A stretch of 64,000 nt of DNA, taken from positions 186,001 to 250,000 of the forward strand of contig NZ_JAMBOV010000004.1 in the NCBI RefSeq assembly GCF_023715745.1, read 5' to 3'. Position numbers and translations under genes: made by a program. The notes beneath the pieces were generated by a model. That model made no database searches, was not told the origin of the DNA, and saw nothing but the letters and a program-made list of their open reading frames with translations. This document shows positions 40,315-51,739 of the stretch, piece after piece. Source of the stretch: Microbacterium oleivorans (GTDB taxonomy: Bacteria; Actinomycetota; Actinomycetes; Actinomycetales; Microbacteriaceae). How positions within the stretch are numbered: the stretch's first letter is position 1; each line of letters opens with the position of its first letter.

Positions 40315-40977
40315 ATGGCTGACTCGACTCTCGCGCTCGACGTCGTGAAGGCAGACGGCAAGAAGGCCGGCTCCGTGGAGCTGCCCGCCGCACTGTTCGA
40401 CGTCAAGACGAACATCCCCCTCATCCACCAGGTCGTCGTCGCGCAGCTCGCGGCGGCTCGCCAGGGCACCCACTCGACCAAGCGTCGCGGTGAGGTCTCC
40501 GGTGCCGGCCGCAAGCCCTTCAAGCAGAAGGGCACGGGTAACGCCCGTCAGGGCTCGATCCGCGCGCCGCACATGACCGGTGGTGGCATCGTCCACGGAC
40601 CGAAGCCGCGCAACTACTCGCAGCGCACCCCCAAGAAGATGGTCGCCGCCGCCCTGCTGGGCGCGCTCAGCGACCGGGCTCGCGGCGGGCGTCTGCACGT
40701 CATCGACTCGTTCGGCATCGAGGGCGCGCCGTCGACCAAGGCCGCTGCTGCGGTCCTGGGTCAGCTCGCCCCCACCAAGAACGTCATGGTCGTCATCACC
40801 CGTGATGACGAGCTGAGCATCAAGAGCGTCCGCAACCTCGCGTACGTCCACGTGCTCACGTTCGACCAGCTCAACGCCTACGACGTTCTCGTCTCCGACG
40901 ACATCGTCTTCACCAAGGCGGCCTACGACGCGTTCGTCGCTGCGAAGGCCGGCGCCACCGAGGAGGTCTCGGCATGA
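40315..40977 (+). CDS. rplD: 50S ribosomal protein L4
   Basis: Encodes 220 residues. The long tunnel loop is recognisable ([19 protein letters not shown]). L4 lines the exit tunnel and in other bacteria represses this operon. The last four bases overlap the rplW start (ATGA), giving translational coupling. Confidence 0.98.
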   Translation: MADSTLALDVVKADGKKAGSVELPAALFDVKTNIPLIHQVVVAQLAAARQGTHSTKRRGEVSGAGRKPFKQKGTGNARQGSIRAPHMTGGGIVHGPKPRNYSQRTPKKMVAAALLGALSDRARGGRLHVIDSFGIEGAPSTKAAAAVLGQLAPTKNVMVVITRDDELSIKSVRNLAYVHVLTFDQLNAYDVLVSDDIVFTKAAYDAFVAAKAGATEEVSA

Positions 40978-41273
40978 CCGCCATCAACAAGGACCCGCGC
41001 GACATCATCCTGAAGCCGGTCGTCTCCGAGAAGAGCTACGGGCTCATCGACGAGGGCAAGTACACGTTCCTCGTGGACCCGCGCGCCACCAAGACCGAGA
41101 TCAAGCTCGCCATCGAGAAGATCTTCGGCGTCAAGGTCGCGTCGGTGAACACGCTCAACCGCCCGGGCAAGGCCCGCCGCACCCGCTTCGGCACCGGTAA
41201 GCGCAAGGACACCAAGCGCGCCATCGTGAGCCTGAAGTCGGGCACCATCGACATCTTCACGGCCGTCGGCTGA
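40974..41273 (+). CDS. rplW: 50S ribosomal protein L23
   Basis: Encodes 99 residues. [15 protein letters not shown] and [15 protein letters not shown] are the family hallmarks. L23 sits at the tunnel exit and docks trigger factor and SRP. Its start overlaps the stop of rplD. Confidence 0.98.
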   Translation: MTAINKDPRDIILKPVVSEKSYGLIDEGKYTFLVDPRATKTEIKLAIEKIFGVKVASVNTLNRPGKARRTRFGTGKRKDTKRAIVSLKSGTIDIFTAVG

Positions 41274-41297
41274 CAGCTGGGATAGAGGACTAGAGAC

Positions 41298-42137
<840 letters not shown>

Positions 42138-42149
42138 GAGTAGAGGAAG

Positions 42150-42431
42150 ATGCCTCGCAGCCTTAAGAAGGGCCCCTTCGTCGACGAGCACCTGCTTCGC
42201 AAGGTCGTCTCGCAGAACGAAGCCGGTACCAAGAACGTCATCAAGACCTGGTCGCGTCGTTCGATGATCATCCCGGCGATGCTGGGTCACACGATCGCCG
42301 TGCACGACGGACGCAAGCACATCCCCGTGTTCGTGTCCGAGACCATGGTCGGTCACAAGCTGGGCGAGTTCGCGCCCACCCGCACCTTCCGCGGCCACGA
42401 GAAGGACGACAAGAAGGGCCGTCGCCGCTGA
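42150..42431 (+). CDS. rpsS: 30S ribosomal protein S19
   Basis: Encodes 93 residues starting [15 protein letters not shown], with [13 protein letters not shown] and [14 protein letters not shown], all diagnostic of S19. It lies in the 30S head and contacts S13 and bridges to the 50S subunit. Confidence 0.99.
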   Translation: MPRSLKKGPFVDEHLLRKVVSQNEAGTKNVIKTWSRRSMIIPAMLGHTIAVHDGRKHIPVFVSETMVGHKLGEFAPTRTFRGHEKDDKKGRRR

Positions 42432-42471
42432 CGCGGCGACGCTCTCAGAGAGAGGAAGAGGAGGAGTACAA

Positions 42472-42870
42472 ATGGTGGAATCCATCGCACGCGTGAAGCA
42501 CATCCGCGTGACCCCTCAGAAGGCTCGTCGTGTCGTCGCGCTCATCAAGGGCAAGCAGGCTCAGGAGGCACTCGCCATCCTGAAGTTCGCTCCCCAGGGT
42601 GCCAGCGAGCCCATCTACAAGCTCGTGGCCGCTGCGGTCGCGAACGCTCGTGTGAAGGCCGACAAGGACAACGAGTTCCTGGACGAGCAGGACCTGTACG
42701 TGAAGAACGCGTACGTGGACGAGGGCACGACGCTCAAGCGTTTCCAGCCCCGCGCCCAGGGTCGCGCGTTCCAGATCAAGAAGCGCACCAGCCACATCAC
42801 GGTCGTGCTCTCGACCCCCGAGGTCGCCGAGTCCGCCCCGGCTGCCCAGACCAAGAAGGCGAGCAAGTAA
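42472..42870 (+). CDS. rplV: 50S ribosomal protein L22
   Basis: Encodes 132 residues. The tunnel beta-hairpin region ([19 protein letters not shown]) is intact. The C-terminus has an Ala/Lys extension ([13 protein letters not shown]). A purine-rich GAGAGAGGAAGAGGAGGAG tract precedes the start. The TAA stop shares a base with the rpsC ATG. Confidence 0.98.
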   Translation: MVESIARVKHIRVTPQKARRVVALIKGKQAQEALAILKFAPQGASEPIYKLVAAAVANARVKADKDNEFLDEQDLYVKNAYVDEGTTLKRFQPRAQGRAFQIKKRTSHITVVLSTPEVAESAPAAQTKKASK

Positions 42871-43624
42871 TGGGACAGAAGGTCAACCCGTACGGCTTCC
42901 GCCTCGGCATCACCACCGACCACGTGTCGCGTTGGTTCTCGGACTCCACCAAGCCCGGGCAGCGCTACGCCGACTATGTGGCGGAGGACGTCAAGATCCG
43001 TCGCCTCCTGACGACGTCGCTCGACCGTGCCGGCGTGAGCAACATCGAGATCGAGCGCACGCGTGACCGCGTTCGCGTCGACATCCACACCGCCCGTCCG
43101 GGCATCGTGATCGGCCGCCGCGGCGCCGAGGCCGAGCGCATCCGCGCCGACCTCGAGAAGCTCACCGGCAAGCAGATCCAGCTGAACATCCTCGAGGTCA
43201 AGAACCCCGAGGCCGACGCTCAGCTGGTCGCGCAGGGCATCGCCGAGCAGCTCTCCGCACGTGTGGCCTTCCGCCGCGCGATGCGCAAGGGCCTGCAGGG
43301 TGCGCAGCGCGCCGGTGCCAAGGGCGTCCGCATCCAGGTCTCCGGCCGCCTCGGCGGCGCCGAGATGAGCCGGTCGGAGTTCTACCGTGAAGGCCGTGTG
43401 CCCCTGCACACCCTCCGCGCGAACATCGACTACGGCTTCTACGAGGCGAAGACCACCTTCGGCCGCATCGGCGTGAAGGTCTGGATCTACAAGGGCGACC
43501 TCACCAACAAGGAGCTCGCTCGCGAGCAGGCCAACGCGCCGAAGTCACGCCGTGACGACCGCGGTGGCGACCGTCGCCGTGGCCCGCGCAGCGAGGCCCC
43601 CGTCGCAGAAGGAGCGTCTGCCTG

Positions 43625-43625
<1 letters not shown>
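42870..43625 (+). CDS. rpsC: 30S ribosomal protein S3
   Basis: Encodes 251 residues. [18 protein letters not shown] and the KH-domain loop [15 protein letters not shown] identify S3. The tail after residue 215 is basic and low-complexity ([14 protein letters not shown]). S3 lines the mRNA entry site and is the helicase-like partner of S4/S5. Start and stop each share a base with the neighbours. Confidence 0.98.
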
Positions 43626-44043
<418 letters not shown>

Positions 44044-44044
<1 letters not shown>

Positions 44045-44358
44045 TGGCCGTCGGCACCAAGACGCTCGCCCCGAGCGAGCTGGACACGTTCGAAGACCAG
44101 CGCCTCGTGGAGGAGCTGCGCAAGGCCAAGGAAGAGCTGTTCAACCTGCGCTTCCAGTCGGCCACCGGCCAGCTCGAGAGCCACGGCCGCATCCGTGCGG
44201 TCAAGCGCGACATCGCGCGGCTCTACACCGTCATCCGCGAGCGGGAGCTCGGCATCCGTGCCACCCCCGCCCCGGTCGAGACGGCCACCAAGGCGAAGAA
44301 GAGCAAGGCCAAGAAGGCGGACGAGTCCGCTGAGGCCGCGAAGGAAGAGGCCGAGTGA
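44044..44358 (+). CDS. rpmC: 50S ribosomal protein L29 with C-terminal extension
   Basis: Encodes 104 residues. The two-helix L29 core ([21 protein letters not shown], then [20 protein letters not shown]) ends near residue 72. About 30 further residues are Ala/Lys/Glu-rich ([14 protein letters not shown]). Typical L29 is 60-70 residues, so the tail is an addition. L29 sits near the tunnel exit with L23. The start is the ATG overlapping the rplP stop. Confidence 0.96.
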
Positions 44359-44690
44359 TGGCTGAGAAGAAGGATGCCGCTGCGGCGCCCGTGGCCGCCG
44401 GTCACGAGTCCGCCGAGCACGACGTCCGCGACGTCAACGCCCGTGGGTACCGCAAGGCCCGCCGTGGCTACGTCGTCAGCGACAAGATGGACAAGACGAT
44501 CGTCGTCGAGGTCGAGGACCGCGTGAAGCACCCCCTCTACGGCAAGGTCATCCGCCGCACGTCGAAGGTCAAGGCTCACGACGAGCAGAACACCGCCGGC
44601 ATCGGCGACCTCGTCCTCATCAACGAGACCCGTCCGCTCAGCGCCACCAAGCGCTGGCGCCTGGTCGAGATTCTCGAGAAGGCGAAGTAA
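44358..44690 (+). CDS. rpsQ: 30S ribosomal protein S17 with N-terminal extension
   Basis: Encodes 110 residues. The S17 core starts around residue 30 ([20 protein letters not shown]) and includes [13 protein letters not shown]. The first ~30 residues are an Ala/Glu-rich addition. The ATG that overlaps the rpmC stop is preferred over the GTG three bases earlier. S17 is a primary 16S rRNA binder. Confidence 0.96.
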   Translation: MAEKKDAAAAPVAAGHESAEHDVRDVNARGYRKARRGYVVSDKMDKTIVVEVEDRVKHPLYGKVIRRTSKVKAHDEQNTAGIGDLVLINETRPLSATKRWRLVEILEKAK

Positions 44691-44693
44691 GCA

Positions 44694-45062
44694 ATGATCC
44701 AGAACGAGTCTCGCCTCAAGGTCGCCGACAACACCGGCGCCAAGGAGCTCCTCACGATCCGTGTCCTCGGTGGTTCCAACCGCCGTTACGCGGGCGTCGG
44801 GGACGTCATCGTGGCGACCGTCAAGGACGCGATCCCGGGCGGCAACGTCAAGAAGGGCGATGTGGTCAAGGCCGTCATCGTCCGCACCGTCAAGTCGACC
44901 CGTCGTCCCGACGGTTCGTACATCAAGTTCGACGAGAACGCCGCCGTCATCCTGAAGAACGACGGGGAGCCCCGCGGCACCCGCATCTTCGGCCCGGTCG
45001 GCCGTGAGCTTCGCGACAAGAAGTTCATGAAGATCGTCTCGCTGGCACCGGAGGTCATCTGA
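44694..45062 (+). CDS. rplN: 50S ribosomal protein L14
   Basis: Encodes 122 residues starting [19 protein letters not shown], with [17 protein letters not shown] and the C-terminal [14 protein letters not shown]. Exact family length. L14 forms an inter-subunit bridge and binds the silencing factor RsfS. Confidence 0.99.
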   Translation: MIQNESRLKVADNTGAKELLTIRVLGGSNRRYAGVGDVIVATVKDAIPGGNVKKGDVVKAVIVRTVKSTRRPDGSYIKFDENAAVILKNDGEPRGTRIFGPVGRELRDKKFMKIVSLAPEVI

Positions 45063-45064
45063 TC

Positions 45065-45424
45065 ATGGCGCACATCAAGAAGGGTGACCTGGTTCAGGTC
45101 ATCAGTGGCCGTAAGCAGGACAAGGGCGGCGACCGCGGCAAGCAGGGCAAGGTCCTCGAGGTCCTCGTCGAGCAGAACCGCGTCGTGGTGGAGGGCGTGA
45201 ACTACGTCACCAAGCACACCCGCGTCGGCCAGTCGCAGCGCGGCACCAAGACGGGCGGCATCGAGACGATGGAAGCCCCGATCCACATCTCCAACGTGGC
45301 GCTGGTCGACCCGTCGACCAAGAAGCCGACCCGTGTCGGCCACCGCGTCGAGGAGCAGACGAAGGACGGCGTCAAGCGCACCGTCCGCGTCCGCTACGCC
45401 AAGAAGAGCGGCAAGGACCTCTGA
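45065..45424 (+). CDS. rplX: 50S ribosomal protein L24
   Basis: Encodes 119 residues. The KOW motif region ([18 protein letters not shown]) and [15 protein letters not shown] are diagnostic. L24 initiates 50S assembly and lies by the tunnel exit. Two-base gaps on both sides indicate coupled translation. Confidence 0.98.
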   Translation: MAHIKKGDLVQVISGRKQDKGGDRGKQGKVLEVLVEQNRVVVEGVNYVTKHTRVGQSQRGTKTGGIETMEAPIHISNVALVDPSTKKPTRVGHRVEEQTKDGVKRTVRVRYAKKSGKDL

Positions 45425-45426
45425 AC

Positions 45427-46017
45427 ATGAGCAACGCAACTGCCGCGGAGGCTGGCAAGATCCAGCCCCGCCTGAAGCAGAAGTACCAGAGCGAGATCAA
45501 GAAGGCTCTGCAGGACGAGTTCGGCTACGCCAACGTCATGCAGATCCCCGGTCTCGTCAAGGTCGTCGTCAACACCGGTGTCGGTGAGGCTGCGCGCGAC
45601 AGCAAGGTGATCGATGGTGCGGTCGACGACCTCACCAAGATCACCGGCCAGAAGCCGGTCGTCACCAAGGCCCGCAAGTCCATCGCGCAGTTCAAGCTGC
45701 GTGAGGGCCAGGCCATCGGCGCCCACGTCACCCTCCGCGGTGACCGCGCGTGGGAGTTCGTCGACCGCCTCGTCAACCTCGCCCTGCCCCGCATCCGCGA
45801 CTTCCGCGGACTGTCGGCCACGCAGTTCGACGGCAACGGCAACTACACCTTCGGTCTCCAGGAGCAGTCCGTGTTCCACGAGATCAACCAGGACAAGATC
45901 GACCGCGTCCGCGGTTTCGACATCACCATCGTCACGACGGCGAAGACGGATGACGAGGGTCGGGCGCTCCTGAAGCACCTGGGCTTCCCGTTCAAGTCGG
46001 CTGACGCTCAGGCGTGA
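45427..46017 (+). CDS. rplE: 50S ribosomal protein L5
   Basis: Encodes 196 residues. The core has [30 protein letters not shown] and [11 protein letters not shown]5 binds 5S rRNA and P-site tRNA. In many genomes the next gene is S14 (rpsN/rpsZ); here rplE is followed by a hairpin and then rpsH. Confidence 0.99.
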   Translation: MSNATAAEAGKIQPRLKQKYQSEIKKALQDEFGYANVMQIPGLVKVVVNTGVGEAARDSKVIDGAVDDLTKITGQKPVVTKARKSIAQFKLREGQAIGAHVTLRGDRAWEFVDRLVNLALPRIRDFRGLSATQFDGNGNYTFGLQEQSVFHEINQDKIDRVRGFDITIVTTAKTDDEGRALLKHLGFPFKSADAQA

Positions 46018-46032
46018 TCCGATAAGATCGAT

Positions 46033-46066
46033 CGTTCGGCCTCGGGGCGTGCTCCGGGGCCGAACG
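46033..46066 (+). terminator. 13-bp hairpin in the rplE-rpsH gap, where S14 is missing
   Basis: CGTTCGGCCTCGG pairs with CCGGGGCCGAACG (one G-T pair) around an 8-base loop, 15 bases after rplE. There is no T-run. It is followed 4 bases later by CACAACTGAATATCG. The 134-base gap holds no S14 reading frame. Confidence 0.6.
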
Positions 46067-46151
46067 ACTGCACAACTGAATATCGCTCATTCATAGAAGG
46101 TCGCCTGTCGTGTAACGGCAGTCGAAACCTCATGACTAAAGGACAACACCT

Positions 46152-46550
46152 ATGACGATGACAGACCCGGTCGCAGACATGCTGACCCGTCTGCGCAACG
46201 CGAACTCCGCGCACCACGACACCGTCGCGCTGCCGAGCTCGAAGCTCAAGACGCACATCGCCGAGATCCTCCAGCAGGAGGGCTACATCTCCGGCTGGGA
46301 GGTCTCCGACGCGCGTGTCGGCCAGACCCTCACCCTGACCCTGAAGTACGGCCCGAACCGCGAGCGGTCGATCGCCGGCATCAAGCGCGTCTCGAAGCCC
46401 GGTCTCCGTGTGTACGCGAAGTCGAACGAGCTTCCCAAGGTCCTCGGTGGCCTCGGCGTCGCGATCCTGTCCACCTCCTCTGGCCTCCTCACGGACCGCC
46501 AGGCCGAGCAGAAGGGCGTCGGCGGGGAAGTCCTCGCCTACGTGTGGTGA
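46152..46550 (+). CDS. rpsH: 30S ribosomal protein S8
   Basis: Encodes 132 residues, [20 protein letters not shown] onwards, with [22 protein letters not shown] at the C-terminus. S8 binds the central domain of 16S rRNA and in other bacteria represses the spc operon. A second ATG two codons in is possible; the first is used by homologues. Confidence 0.98.
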   Translation: MTMTDPVADMLTRLRNANSAHHDTVALPSSKLKTHIAEILQQEGYISGWEVSDARVGQTLTLTLKYGPNRERSIAGIKRVSKPGLRVYAKSNELPKVLGGLGVAILSTSSGLLTDRQAEQKGVGGEVLAYVW

Positions 46551-46556
46551 TCTGAC

Positions 46557-47093
46557 ATGTCGCGTATTGGACGTCTTCCCATCGACATCCCCGCCGGCGT
46601 GACCGTTTCGGTCAACGGCCAGGACGTCGCCGTCAAGGGCCCCAAGGGTGAGCTGAACCTCACCGTGGCGCAGCCCATCGAGGTCAAGGTCGAGGAGAAC
46701 CAGGTTCTGGTCTCGCGCCCCGACGATGAGCGCGAGTCGCGTGCTCTCCACGGGCTCACCCGCACCCTCATCAACAACAACATCATCGGCGTGACCCAGG
46801 GCTACACCAAGGGCCTCGAGGTCGTCGGCACCGGTTACCGCGTCGCTCAGAAGGGCACGGCGGTCGAGTTCGCTCTCGGCTTCTCGCACCCCGTCCTGGT
46901 CGAGGCTCCGGAGGGCATCACGCTCACCGTCGAGGGCAACAACAAGCTCACCGTCGCCGGTATCTCGAAGCAGGCCGTCGGCGAGGCAGCCGCCAACATC
47001 CGCAAGATCCGCAAGCCCGAGCCCTACAAGGGCAAGGGTGTGCGGTACGCGGGCGAGGTCGTTCGCCGCAAGGCCGGAAAGAGTGGTAAGTAA
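46557..47093 (+). CDS. rplF: 50S ribosomal protein L6
   Basis: Encodes 178 residues: [15 protein letters not shown] at the N-terminus and [20 protein letters not shown] at the C-terminus, both invariant in the family. L6 lies by the sarcin-ricin loop. The gap to rplR is 2 bases. Confidence 0.99.
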   Translation: MSRIGRLPIDIPAGVTVSVNGQDVAVKGPKGELNLTVAQPIEVKVEENQVLVSRPDDERESRALHGLTRTLINNNIIGVTQGYTKGLEVVGTGYRVAQKGTAVEFALGFSHPVLVEAPEGITLTVEGNNKLTVAGISKQAVGEAAANIRKIRKPEPYKGKGVRYAGEVVRRKAGKSGK

Positions 47094-47095
47094 CC

Positions 47096-47455
47096 ATGGC
47101 TCTGAAGTCGAAGTCCGACGCACGTTCGCGTCGTCACGCCCGTCTTCGCAAGAAGATCGTGGGCACCGAGGCGCGTCCGCGTCTCGTCGTGACCCGTTCC
47201 GCCCGCCACGTCTTCGTCCAGCTGGTCGACGACAGCAAGGGCTTCACCGTCGCATCGGCCTCCACCCTCGAGGTCGACCTGCGCACGTTCGAGGGTGACA
47301 AGACCGCCAAGGCCCGCAAGGTCGGCGAGCTCGTCGCTGAGCGTGCGAAGGCTGCCGGCATCGACACGGTCGTCTTCGACCGTGGCGGCAACCGCTACGC
47401 GGGCCGCGTCGCTGCGATCGCCGACGGCGCTCGCGAAGGAGGTCTGAACCTGTGA
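47096..47455 (+). CDS. rplR: 50S ribosomal protein L18
   Basis: Encodes 119 residues. [18 protein letters not shown] and the C-terminal [20 protein letters not shown] identify L18, the 5S rRNA-binding protein. Its stop overlaps the GTG of rpsE (GTGA). Confidence 0.99.
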   Translation: MALKSKSDARSRRHARLRKKIVGTEARPRLVVTRSARHVFVQLVDDSKGFTVASASTLEVDLRTFEGDKTAKARKVGELVAERAKAAGIDTVVFDRGGNRYAGRVAAIADGAREGGLNL

Positions 47456-48132
47456 CCGAGAACAAGGAGAACGAAGTGACCGCGACCGAGCAGCCCGCTG
47501 CGGCTGCGGCCGAGGCGCCCGCCGAGCGCGAGCGCGAGCCGCGTCGCGGTGGCCGCGAGCGCAGCCAGACCCGCGACCGCAACTCGCGCGACCGCGGCGA
47601 CAACCAGTTCCTGGAGCGTGTCGTCACGATCAACCGCGTGTCCAAGGTCGTCAAGGGCGGTCGTCGCTTCAGCTTCACGGCGCTCGTCGTCGTGGGCGAT
47701 GGCAACGGACTCGTCGGTGTCGGCTACGGCAAGGCGCGTGAGGTCCCCCTCGCCATCTCGAAGGGTGTCGAAGAGGCCAAGCGCAACTTCTTCCGCGTGC
47801 CGCGTGTCGGCTCCAGCATCCCGCACCCCGTCCAGGGTGAGGCTGCTGCCGGTGTTGTGCTGCTCCGTCCGGCTGCTGCCGGTACCGGTGTTATCGCGGG
47901 TGGCCCGGTCCGCGCCGTCCTCGAGTGCGCAGGCATCCACGATGTGCTGTCGAAGTCGCTGGGTTCGTCGAACACGATCAACATCGTGCACGCGACCGTC
48001 GCGGCGCTGAAGTCGCTCGAAGAGCCGCGCGCCGTCGCCGCTCGTCGTGGTCTCGACTTCGACCAGGTCGCGCCCGCGCGTCTGGTCCGTGCCGAGGCTG
48101 ACGCTGCCAAGGCTGCAAAGGTGGGTGCATGA
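47452..48132 (+). CDS. rpsE: 30S ribosomal protein S5 with low-complexity N-terminus
   Basis: Encodes 226 residues from a GTG overlapping the rplR stop. The first ~45 residues are Ala/Glu/Arg-rich. The S5 core then has [19 protein letters not shown] and [16 protein letters not shown]5 helps decoding fidelity and mRNA unwinding. A GTG eight codons downstream is an alternative start. A short direct repeat (GGCTGCTGCCGGT) occurs at 47850-47883. Confidence 0.97.
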   Translation: MTENKENEVTATEQPAAAAAEAPAEREREPRRGGRERSQTRDRNSRDRGDNQFLERVVTINRVSKVVKGGRRFSFTALVVVGDGNGLVGVGYGKAREVPLAISKGVEEAKRNFFRVPRVGSSIPHPVQGEAAAGVVLLRPAAAGTGVIAGGPVRAVLECAGIHDVLSKSLGSSNTINIVHATVAALKSLEEPRAVAARRGLDFDQVAPARLVRAEADAAKAAKVGA

Positions 48133-48317
48133 TGGCTGCTCGTCTGAAGGTGACCCAGGTCAAGTCCAAGGTGAGCGAGAAGCAGAACCAGCGTGACACG
48201 CTGCGTTCGCTCGGTCTGAAGCGGATCAACGACTCGGTCGTTCGTCCGGATGACGCGCAGACGCGCGGCTACATCAAGACCGTCGCGCACCTCGTGAAGG
48301 TTGAGGAGATCGACTGA
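48132..48317 (+). CDS. rpmD: 50S ribosomal protein L30
   Basis: Encodes 61 residues, [18 protein letters not shown] onwards with [13 protein letters not shown], the L30 signature. The ATG overlapping the rpsE stop is preferred over one a codon earlier. The stop shares a base with rplO. Confidence 0.97.
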   Translation: MAARLKVTQVKSKVSEKQNQRDTLRSLGLKRINDSVVRPDDAQTRGYIKTVAHLVKVEEID

Positions 48318-48877
48318 TGGCTGAGAAGAAGGACGAGACGGTCGAGACCGTCGAGCCCAAGGCCAAGAAGCCGGCAACCCGGAAGGCTGCGGCCAAGCCC
48401 GCCGCCGACAAGGCTGCCCCGAAGAAGGATGCGGCGCGCCCCGGCGTGCTGAAGGTCCACCACCTGCGTCCGGTCCCCGGCGCCAACGTCGCGAAGACCC
48501 GTGTCGGTCGCGGTGAGGGCTCGAAGGGTAAGACGTCGGGCCGCGGTACCAAGGGTACGAAGGCTCGTTACCAGGTCAAGGTGGGCTTCGAGGGTGGGCA
48601 GATGCCCCTCCACATGCGTACGCCGAAGCTGCGCGGGTTCAAGAACCCGTTCCGCGTCGAGTACCAGGTGGTCAACCTCGACAAGCTCGCGGAGCTCTAC
48701 CCCAACGGTGGCGACGTCACCGTGACCGACCTCGTCGCCAAGGGCGCCGTCCGCAAGAACGAGAAGGTCAAGGTGCTCGGCACCGGCGACATCTCGGTCG
48801 CGCTGACGGTCTCCGTCGACAAGGTCTCGGGTTCGGCCGAGCAGAAGATCGTTGCCGCCGGCGGCTCGATCAAGTAA
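48317..48877 (+). CDS. rplO: 50S ribosomal protein L15 with Lys/Ala-rich N-terminus
   Basis: Encodes 186 residues, longer than the usual ~150. The first ~38 residues ([20 protein letters not shown]) form a basic low-complexity extension. The core has [20 protein letters not shown], the glycine-rich [14 protein letters not shown] and [15 protein letters not shown]15 is a late 50S assembly protein. A strong terminator follows. Confidence 0.97.
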   Translation: MAEKKDETVETVEPKAKKPATRKAAAKPAADKAAPKKDAARPGVLKVHHLRPVPGANVAKTRVGRGEGSKGKTSGRGTKGTKARYQVKVGFEGGQMPLHMRTPKLRGFKNPFRVEYQVVNLDKLAELYPNGGDVTVTDLVAKGAVRKNEKVKVLGTGDISVALTVSVDKVSGSAEQKIVAAGGSIK

Positions 48878-48885
48878 TCACGTGC

Positions 48886-48915
48886 CAGGGGCCGGAGGAT
48901 AACCTCCGGCCCCTG
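48886..48915 (+). terminator. Perfect 13-bp terminator hairpin between rplO and secY
   Basis: CAGGGGCCGGAGG at 48886-48898 pairs with CCTCCGGCCCCTG at 48903-48915 around an ATAA loop, 8 bases after rplO. It is followed by TTGCC. It would lower or block read-through into secY, so secY-adk-map may have its own promoter in the 62 bases that follow; I could not find a good one. Confidence 0.8.
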
Positions 48916-48977
48916 TTGCCGTATGTTGGAATGCGGCGTGCCTCGGCGCGCCCGGCATCCCACTGGAGGAAATCCCT

Positions 48978-50303
48978 TTGTTCAGCGCCATCGCGCGGGT
49001 CTTCCGCACTCCGGATCTCCGTCGGAAGATCGGTTTCACGCTCGGCATCATCGCCATCTACCGATTCGGCGCGCACATCCCGGCTCCGTTCGTGGACTTC
49101 CCGAACGTGAAGACCTGTCTCGACCAGTCCGGGTCGACCGAGGGACTGCTCTCGCTGGTCAACCTGTTCTCTGGTGGCGCGCTGCTGCAGCTGTCGATCT
49201 TTGCGCTCGGCGTCATGCCCTACATCACCGGCACGATCATCGTGCAGCTCCTCCGCGTGGTGATCCCTCACTTCGAGACCCTGTACAAGGAGGGCCAAGC
49301 CGGCCAGGCCAAGCTCACCCAGTACACGCGCTATCTGACGATCGCCCTCGCTCTGCTGCAGTCGACGACCCTCGTCACGGTCGCCCGTTCCGGACAGCTC
49401 TTCGGCATCACCGGCGTCGCCGAGTGCCAGCAACTCCTCACCGACGAGGCGTGGTGGGCGCAGCTCCTCATGATCGTCACGCTGACCGCCGGCACCGGCC
49501 TCATCATGTGGATGGCGGAGCTCGTCACCGAGCGCGGCATCGGCAACGGCATGTCGCTCCTCATCTTCACCTCCATCGCGGCGACCTTCCCGTCGGCCCT
49601 GTGGAGCATCGCCGTCGCCCGCAGCTTCGAGATCTTCCTCCTCGTGCTCGCCGTCGGCATCGCCACCGTCGCCCTCGTCGTCTTCGTCGAGCAGTCGCAG
49701 CGCCGCATCCCGGTGCAGTACGCCAAGCGCATGGTCGGCCGCCGCACCCTCGGGGGCAGCAACACGTACATCCCGATCAAGGTGAACATGGCCGGCGTCG
49801 TGCCCGTCATCTTCGCCTCGTCGCTCCTCTACATCCCCGCGCTCATCGCGCAGTTCAACGCCAACCCGGCGGCGGACGGCAGCGTCCCCGGCTGGGTCTC
49901 GTGGATCCAGGCGAACTTCGTCAACGGCGACCACCCGCTCTACATGGCGGTCTACTTCCTGCTCATCATCGGGTTCACCTACTTCTACGTCGCGATCACG
50001 TTCAACCCGGTCGAGGTCGCCGACAACATGAAGAAGTACGGCGGGTTCATCCCCGGCATCCGCGCGGGTCGTCCCACCGCGGAGTACCTGGACTACGTCC
50101 TCACCCGCATCACCCTGCCGGGTTCCATCTACCTGGGCCTCATCGCCCTGCTCCCGCTCCTGGCTCTCGCGACGGTCGGTGCCAACCAGAACTTCCCGTT
50201 CGGTGGCGCGTCGATCCTCATCATCGTCGGTGTCGGTCTCGAGACCGTGAAGCAGATCGACGCCCAGCTTCAGCAGCGCCACTACGAAGGACTCCTCCGA
50301 TGA
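48978..50303 (+). CDS. secY: Preprotein translocase subunit SecY
   Basis: Encodes 441 residues. The start is TTG with GGAGGA 7 bases upstream; family alignment (MFSAIARVFRTPDLRRK) supports it. Ten membrane segments can be counted. The cytoplasmic loop GMSLLIFTSIAA and the RRIPVQYAKRMVGRR segment are typical. SecY forms the channel for Sec-dependent export of the lipoproteins and surface proteins seen nearby. Its stop overlaps the adk ATG (ATGA). Confidence 0.98.
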   Translation: MFSAIARVFRTPDLRRKIGFTLGIIAIYRFGAHIPAPFVDFPNVKTCLDQSGSTEGLLSLVNLFSGGALLQLSIFALGVMPYITGTIIVQLLRVVIPHFETLYKEGQAGQAKLTQYTRYLTIALALLQSTTLVTVARSGQLFGITGVAECQQLLTDEAWWAQLLMIVTLTAGTGLIMWMAELVTERGIGNGMSLLIFTSIAATFPSALWSIAVARSFEIFLLVLAVGIATVALVVFVEQSQRRIPVQYAKRMVGRRTLGGSNTYIPIKVNMAGVVPVIFASSLLYIPALIAQFNANPAADGSVPGWVSWIQANFVNGDHPLYMAVYFLLIIGFTYFYVAITFNPVEVADNMKKYGGFIPGIRAGRPTAEYLDYVLTRITLPGSIYLGLIALLPLLALATVGANQNFPFGGASILIIVGVGLETVKQIDAQLQQRHYEGLLR

Positions 50304-50893
50304 CGCAGACCCCCGCCCGCCTCCTGATCATCGGCCCGCAGGGCTCGGGCAAGGGGACGCAGGGGGCTCGGATCGCCGGCCTCCTTGGCATCCCGACCGT
50401 CTCCACCGGCGACGTCTTCCGCGCCAACGTGAAGGACGGCACCGACCTCGGTCTCAAGGTCAAGGCGATCATCGACGCCGGCGACCTCGTGCCCGACGAG
50501 CTGACGAGCGAGATCGTCCGCGACCGGCTGTCGCAGGAGGATGCCGCGCACGGTTTCCTGCTCGACGGATACCCGCGCAACCTCGCGCAGGTCGGTCACC
50601 TCGACGCGTTCCTCGACGGTCGAGGCGAGCCGCTGACCGCGGTCATCGAGCTGTCGGTCCCGCGGGACGAGTCGATCGCCCGCCTCTCGCGCCGCGCCGC
50701 CGAGCAGGGCCGCGCCGACGACAACGAGGAGTCGATCGCGAAGCGACTCTCGATCTACGAGTCCGAGACGGCGCCGATCCTCGACGTGTACCGCGAGCGT
50801 GGCATCGTCGACGAGATCGACGGCGTCGGATCGCTCGACGAGATCACGGCGCGCATCACCGCAGCGCTCACGGCGCGCGGCATCACGGCCTGA
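50300..50893 (+). CDS. adk: Adenylate kinase, short form
   Basis: Encodes 197 residues. The P-loop GPQGSGKGT is at 12-20, with DGYPRNLAQ for AMP binding. The LID is the short type without the zinc cysteines. It interconverts ATP, AMP and ADP. secY-adk-map is a conserved actinobacterial order. The stop shares a base with the map ATG. Confidence 0.97.
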   Translation: MTQTPARLLIIGPQGSGKGTQGARIAGLLGIPTVSTGDVFRANVKDGTDLGLKVKAIIDAGDLVPDELTSEIVRDRLSQEDAAHGFLLDGYPRNLAQVGHLDAFLDGRGEPLTAVIELSVPRDESIARLSRRAAEQGRADDNEESIAKRLSIYESETAPILDVYRERGIVDEIDGVGSLDEITARITAALTARGITA

Positions 50894-51726
50894 TGGTCTT
50901 CCGCCGCTCCATCTACAAGACGCCCGCGCAGCTGCGCGCGATGGTCGAGCCGGGTCTCATCACCGCCGCGGCGCTGGATGCCGTGCGTCCCGCTGTCCGC
51001 GCCGGTGCGACCACCGCGGAGCTCGACGCGATCGCGGAGCGCACGATCCTCGCCCGCGGCGCCGAGTCGAACTTCCAGCTCGTCCGCGGGTACCACCACA
51101 CGACGTGCATCTCGGTGAATCAGGAAGTCGTCCACGGCATCCCCGGCGACCGGGTCCTCGAGCCGGGTGACATCGTCTCCATCGACTGCGGCGCGCAGTT
51201 CGAAGGGTGGAACGGCGATTCGGCGATCACGATCGTCGTGCCCGATCCCGACCGCCCCGAGCTCGTCGAGCGTCGTCAGCGACTCTCCGACGTGACCGAG
51301 GGTTCGCTGTGGGCCGGTATCGCGGCGCTCGCATCCGCCTCGCGCGTCGGCGAGATCGGCGACGCGGTGCAGACCTATGTCGAGGCCTCGGGGGAGGGCT
51401 ACGGTATCCTCCGCGACTACGTCGGTCACGGGATCGGCCGCAAGATGCACGAGGGCCCGACCGTGTTCAACTACCGTGTCGCGGACCTCGGGCCGGAGGT
51501 GCGCCCGGGGCTGTGCGTCGCGATCGAGCCCATGATCGTCGCCGGCGACGAGGCGACCCTGGTCGAGGACGACGACTGGACCGTCAGCACCGTCGACGGT
51601 CAGGACGGCTCCCATTGGGAACATAGCGTCGCGGTGCACGATGGAGGGATCTGGGTGCTGACCGCCCCCGACGGCGGCGCCGCGGGGCTCGCGGCATTCG
51701 GCGTCACCCCCACACCGATCTCCTGA
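50893..51726 (+). CDS. map: Methionine aminopeptidase, type I
   Basis: Encodes 277 residues. The dimetal ligands are all present: D98, D109, H179, E212 and E243, within SIDCGAQFEGWNGDSA, GHGIGRKMHEGP and IEPMI. It removes the initiator methionine from nascent proteins. The N-terminus is the short form without an SH3-binding extension. It overlaps adk by one base. Confidence 0.97.
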   Translation: MVFRRSIYKTPAQLRAMVEPGLITAAALDAVRPAVRAGATTAELDAIAERTILARGAESNFQLVRGYHHTTCISVNQEVVHGIPGDRVLEPGDIVSIDCGAQFEGWNGDSAITIVVPDPDRPELVERRQRLSDVTEGSLWAGIAALASASRVGEIGDAVQTYVEASGEGYGILRDYVGHGIGRKMHEGPTVFNYRVADLGPEVRPGLCVAIEPMIVAGDEATLVEDDDWTVSTVDGQDGSHWEHSVAVHDGGIWVLTAPDGGAAGLAAFGVTPTPIS

Positions 51727-51739
51727 GGAGGATACGCAC

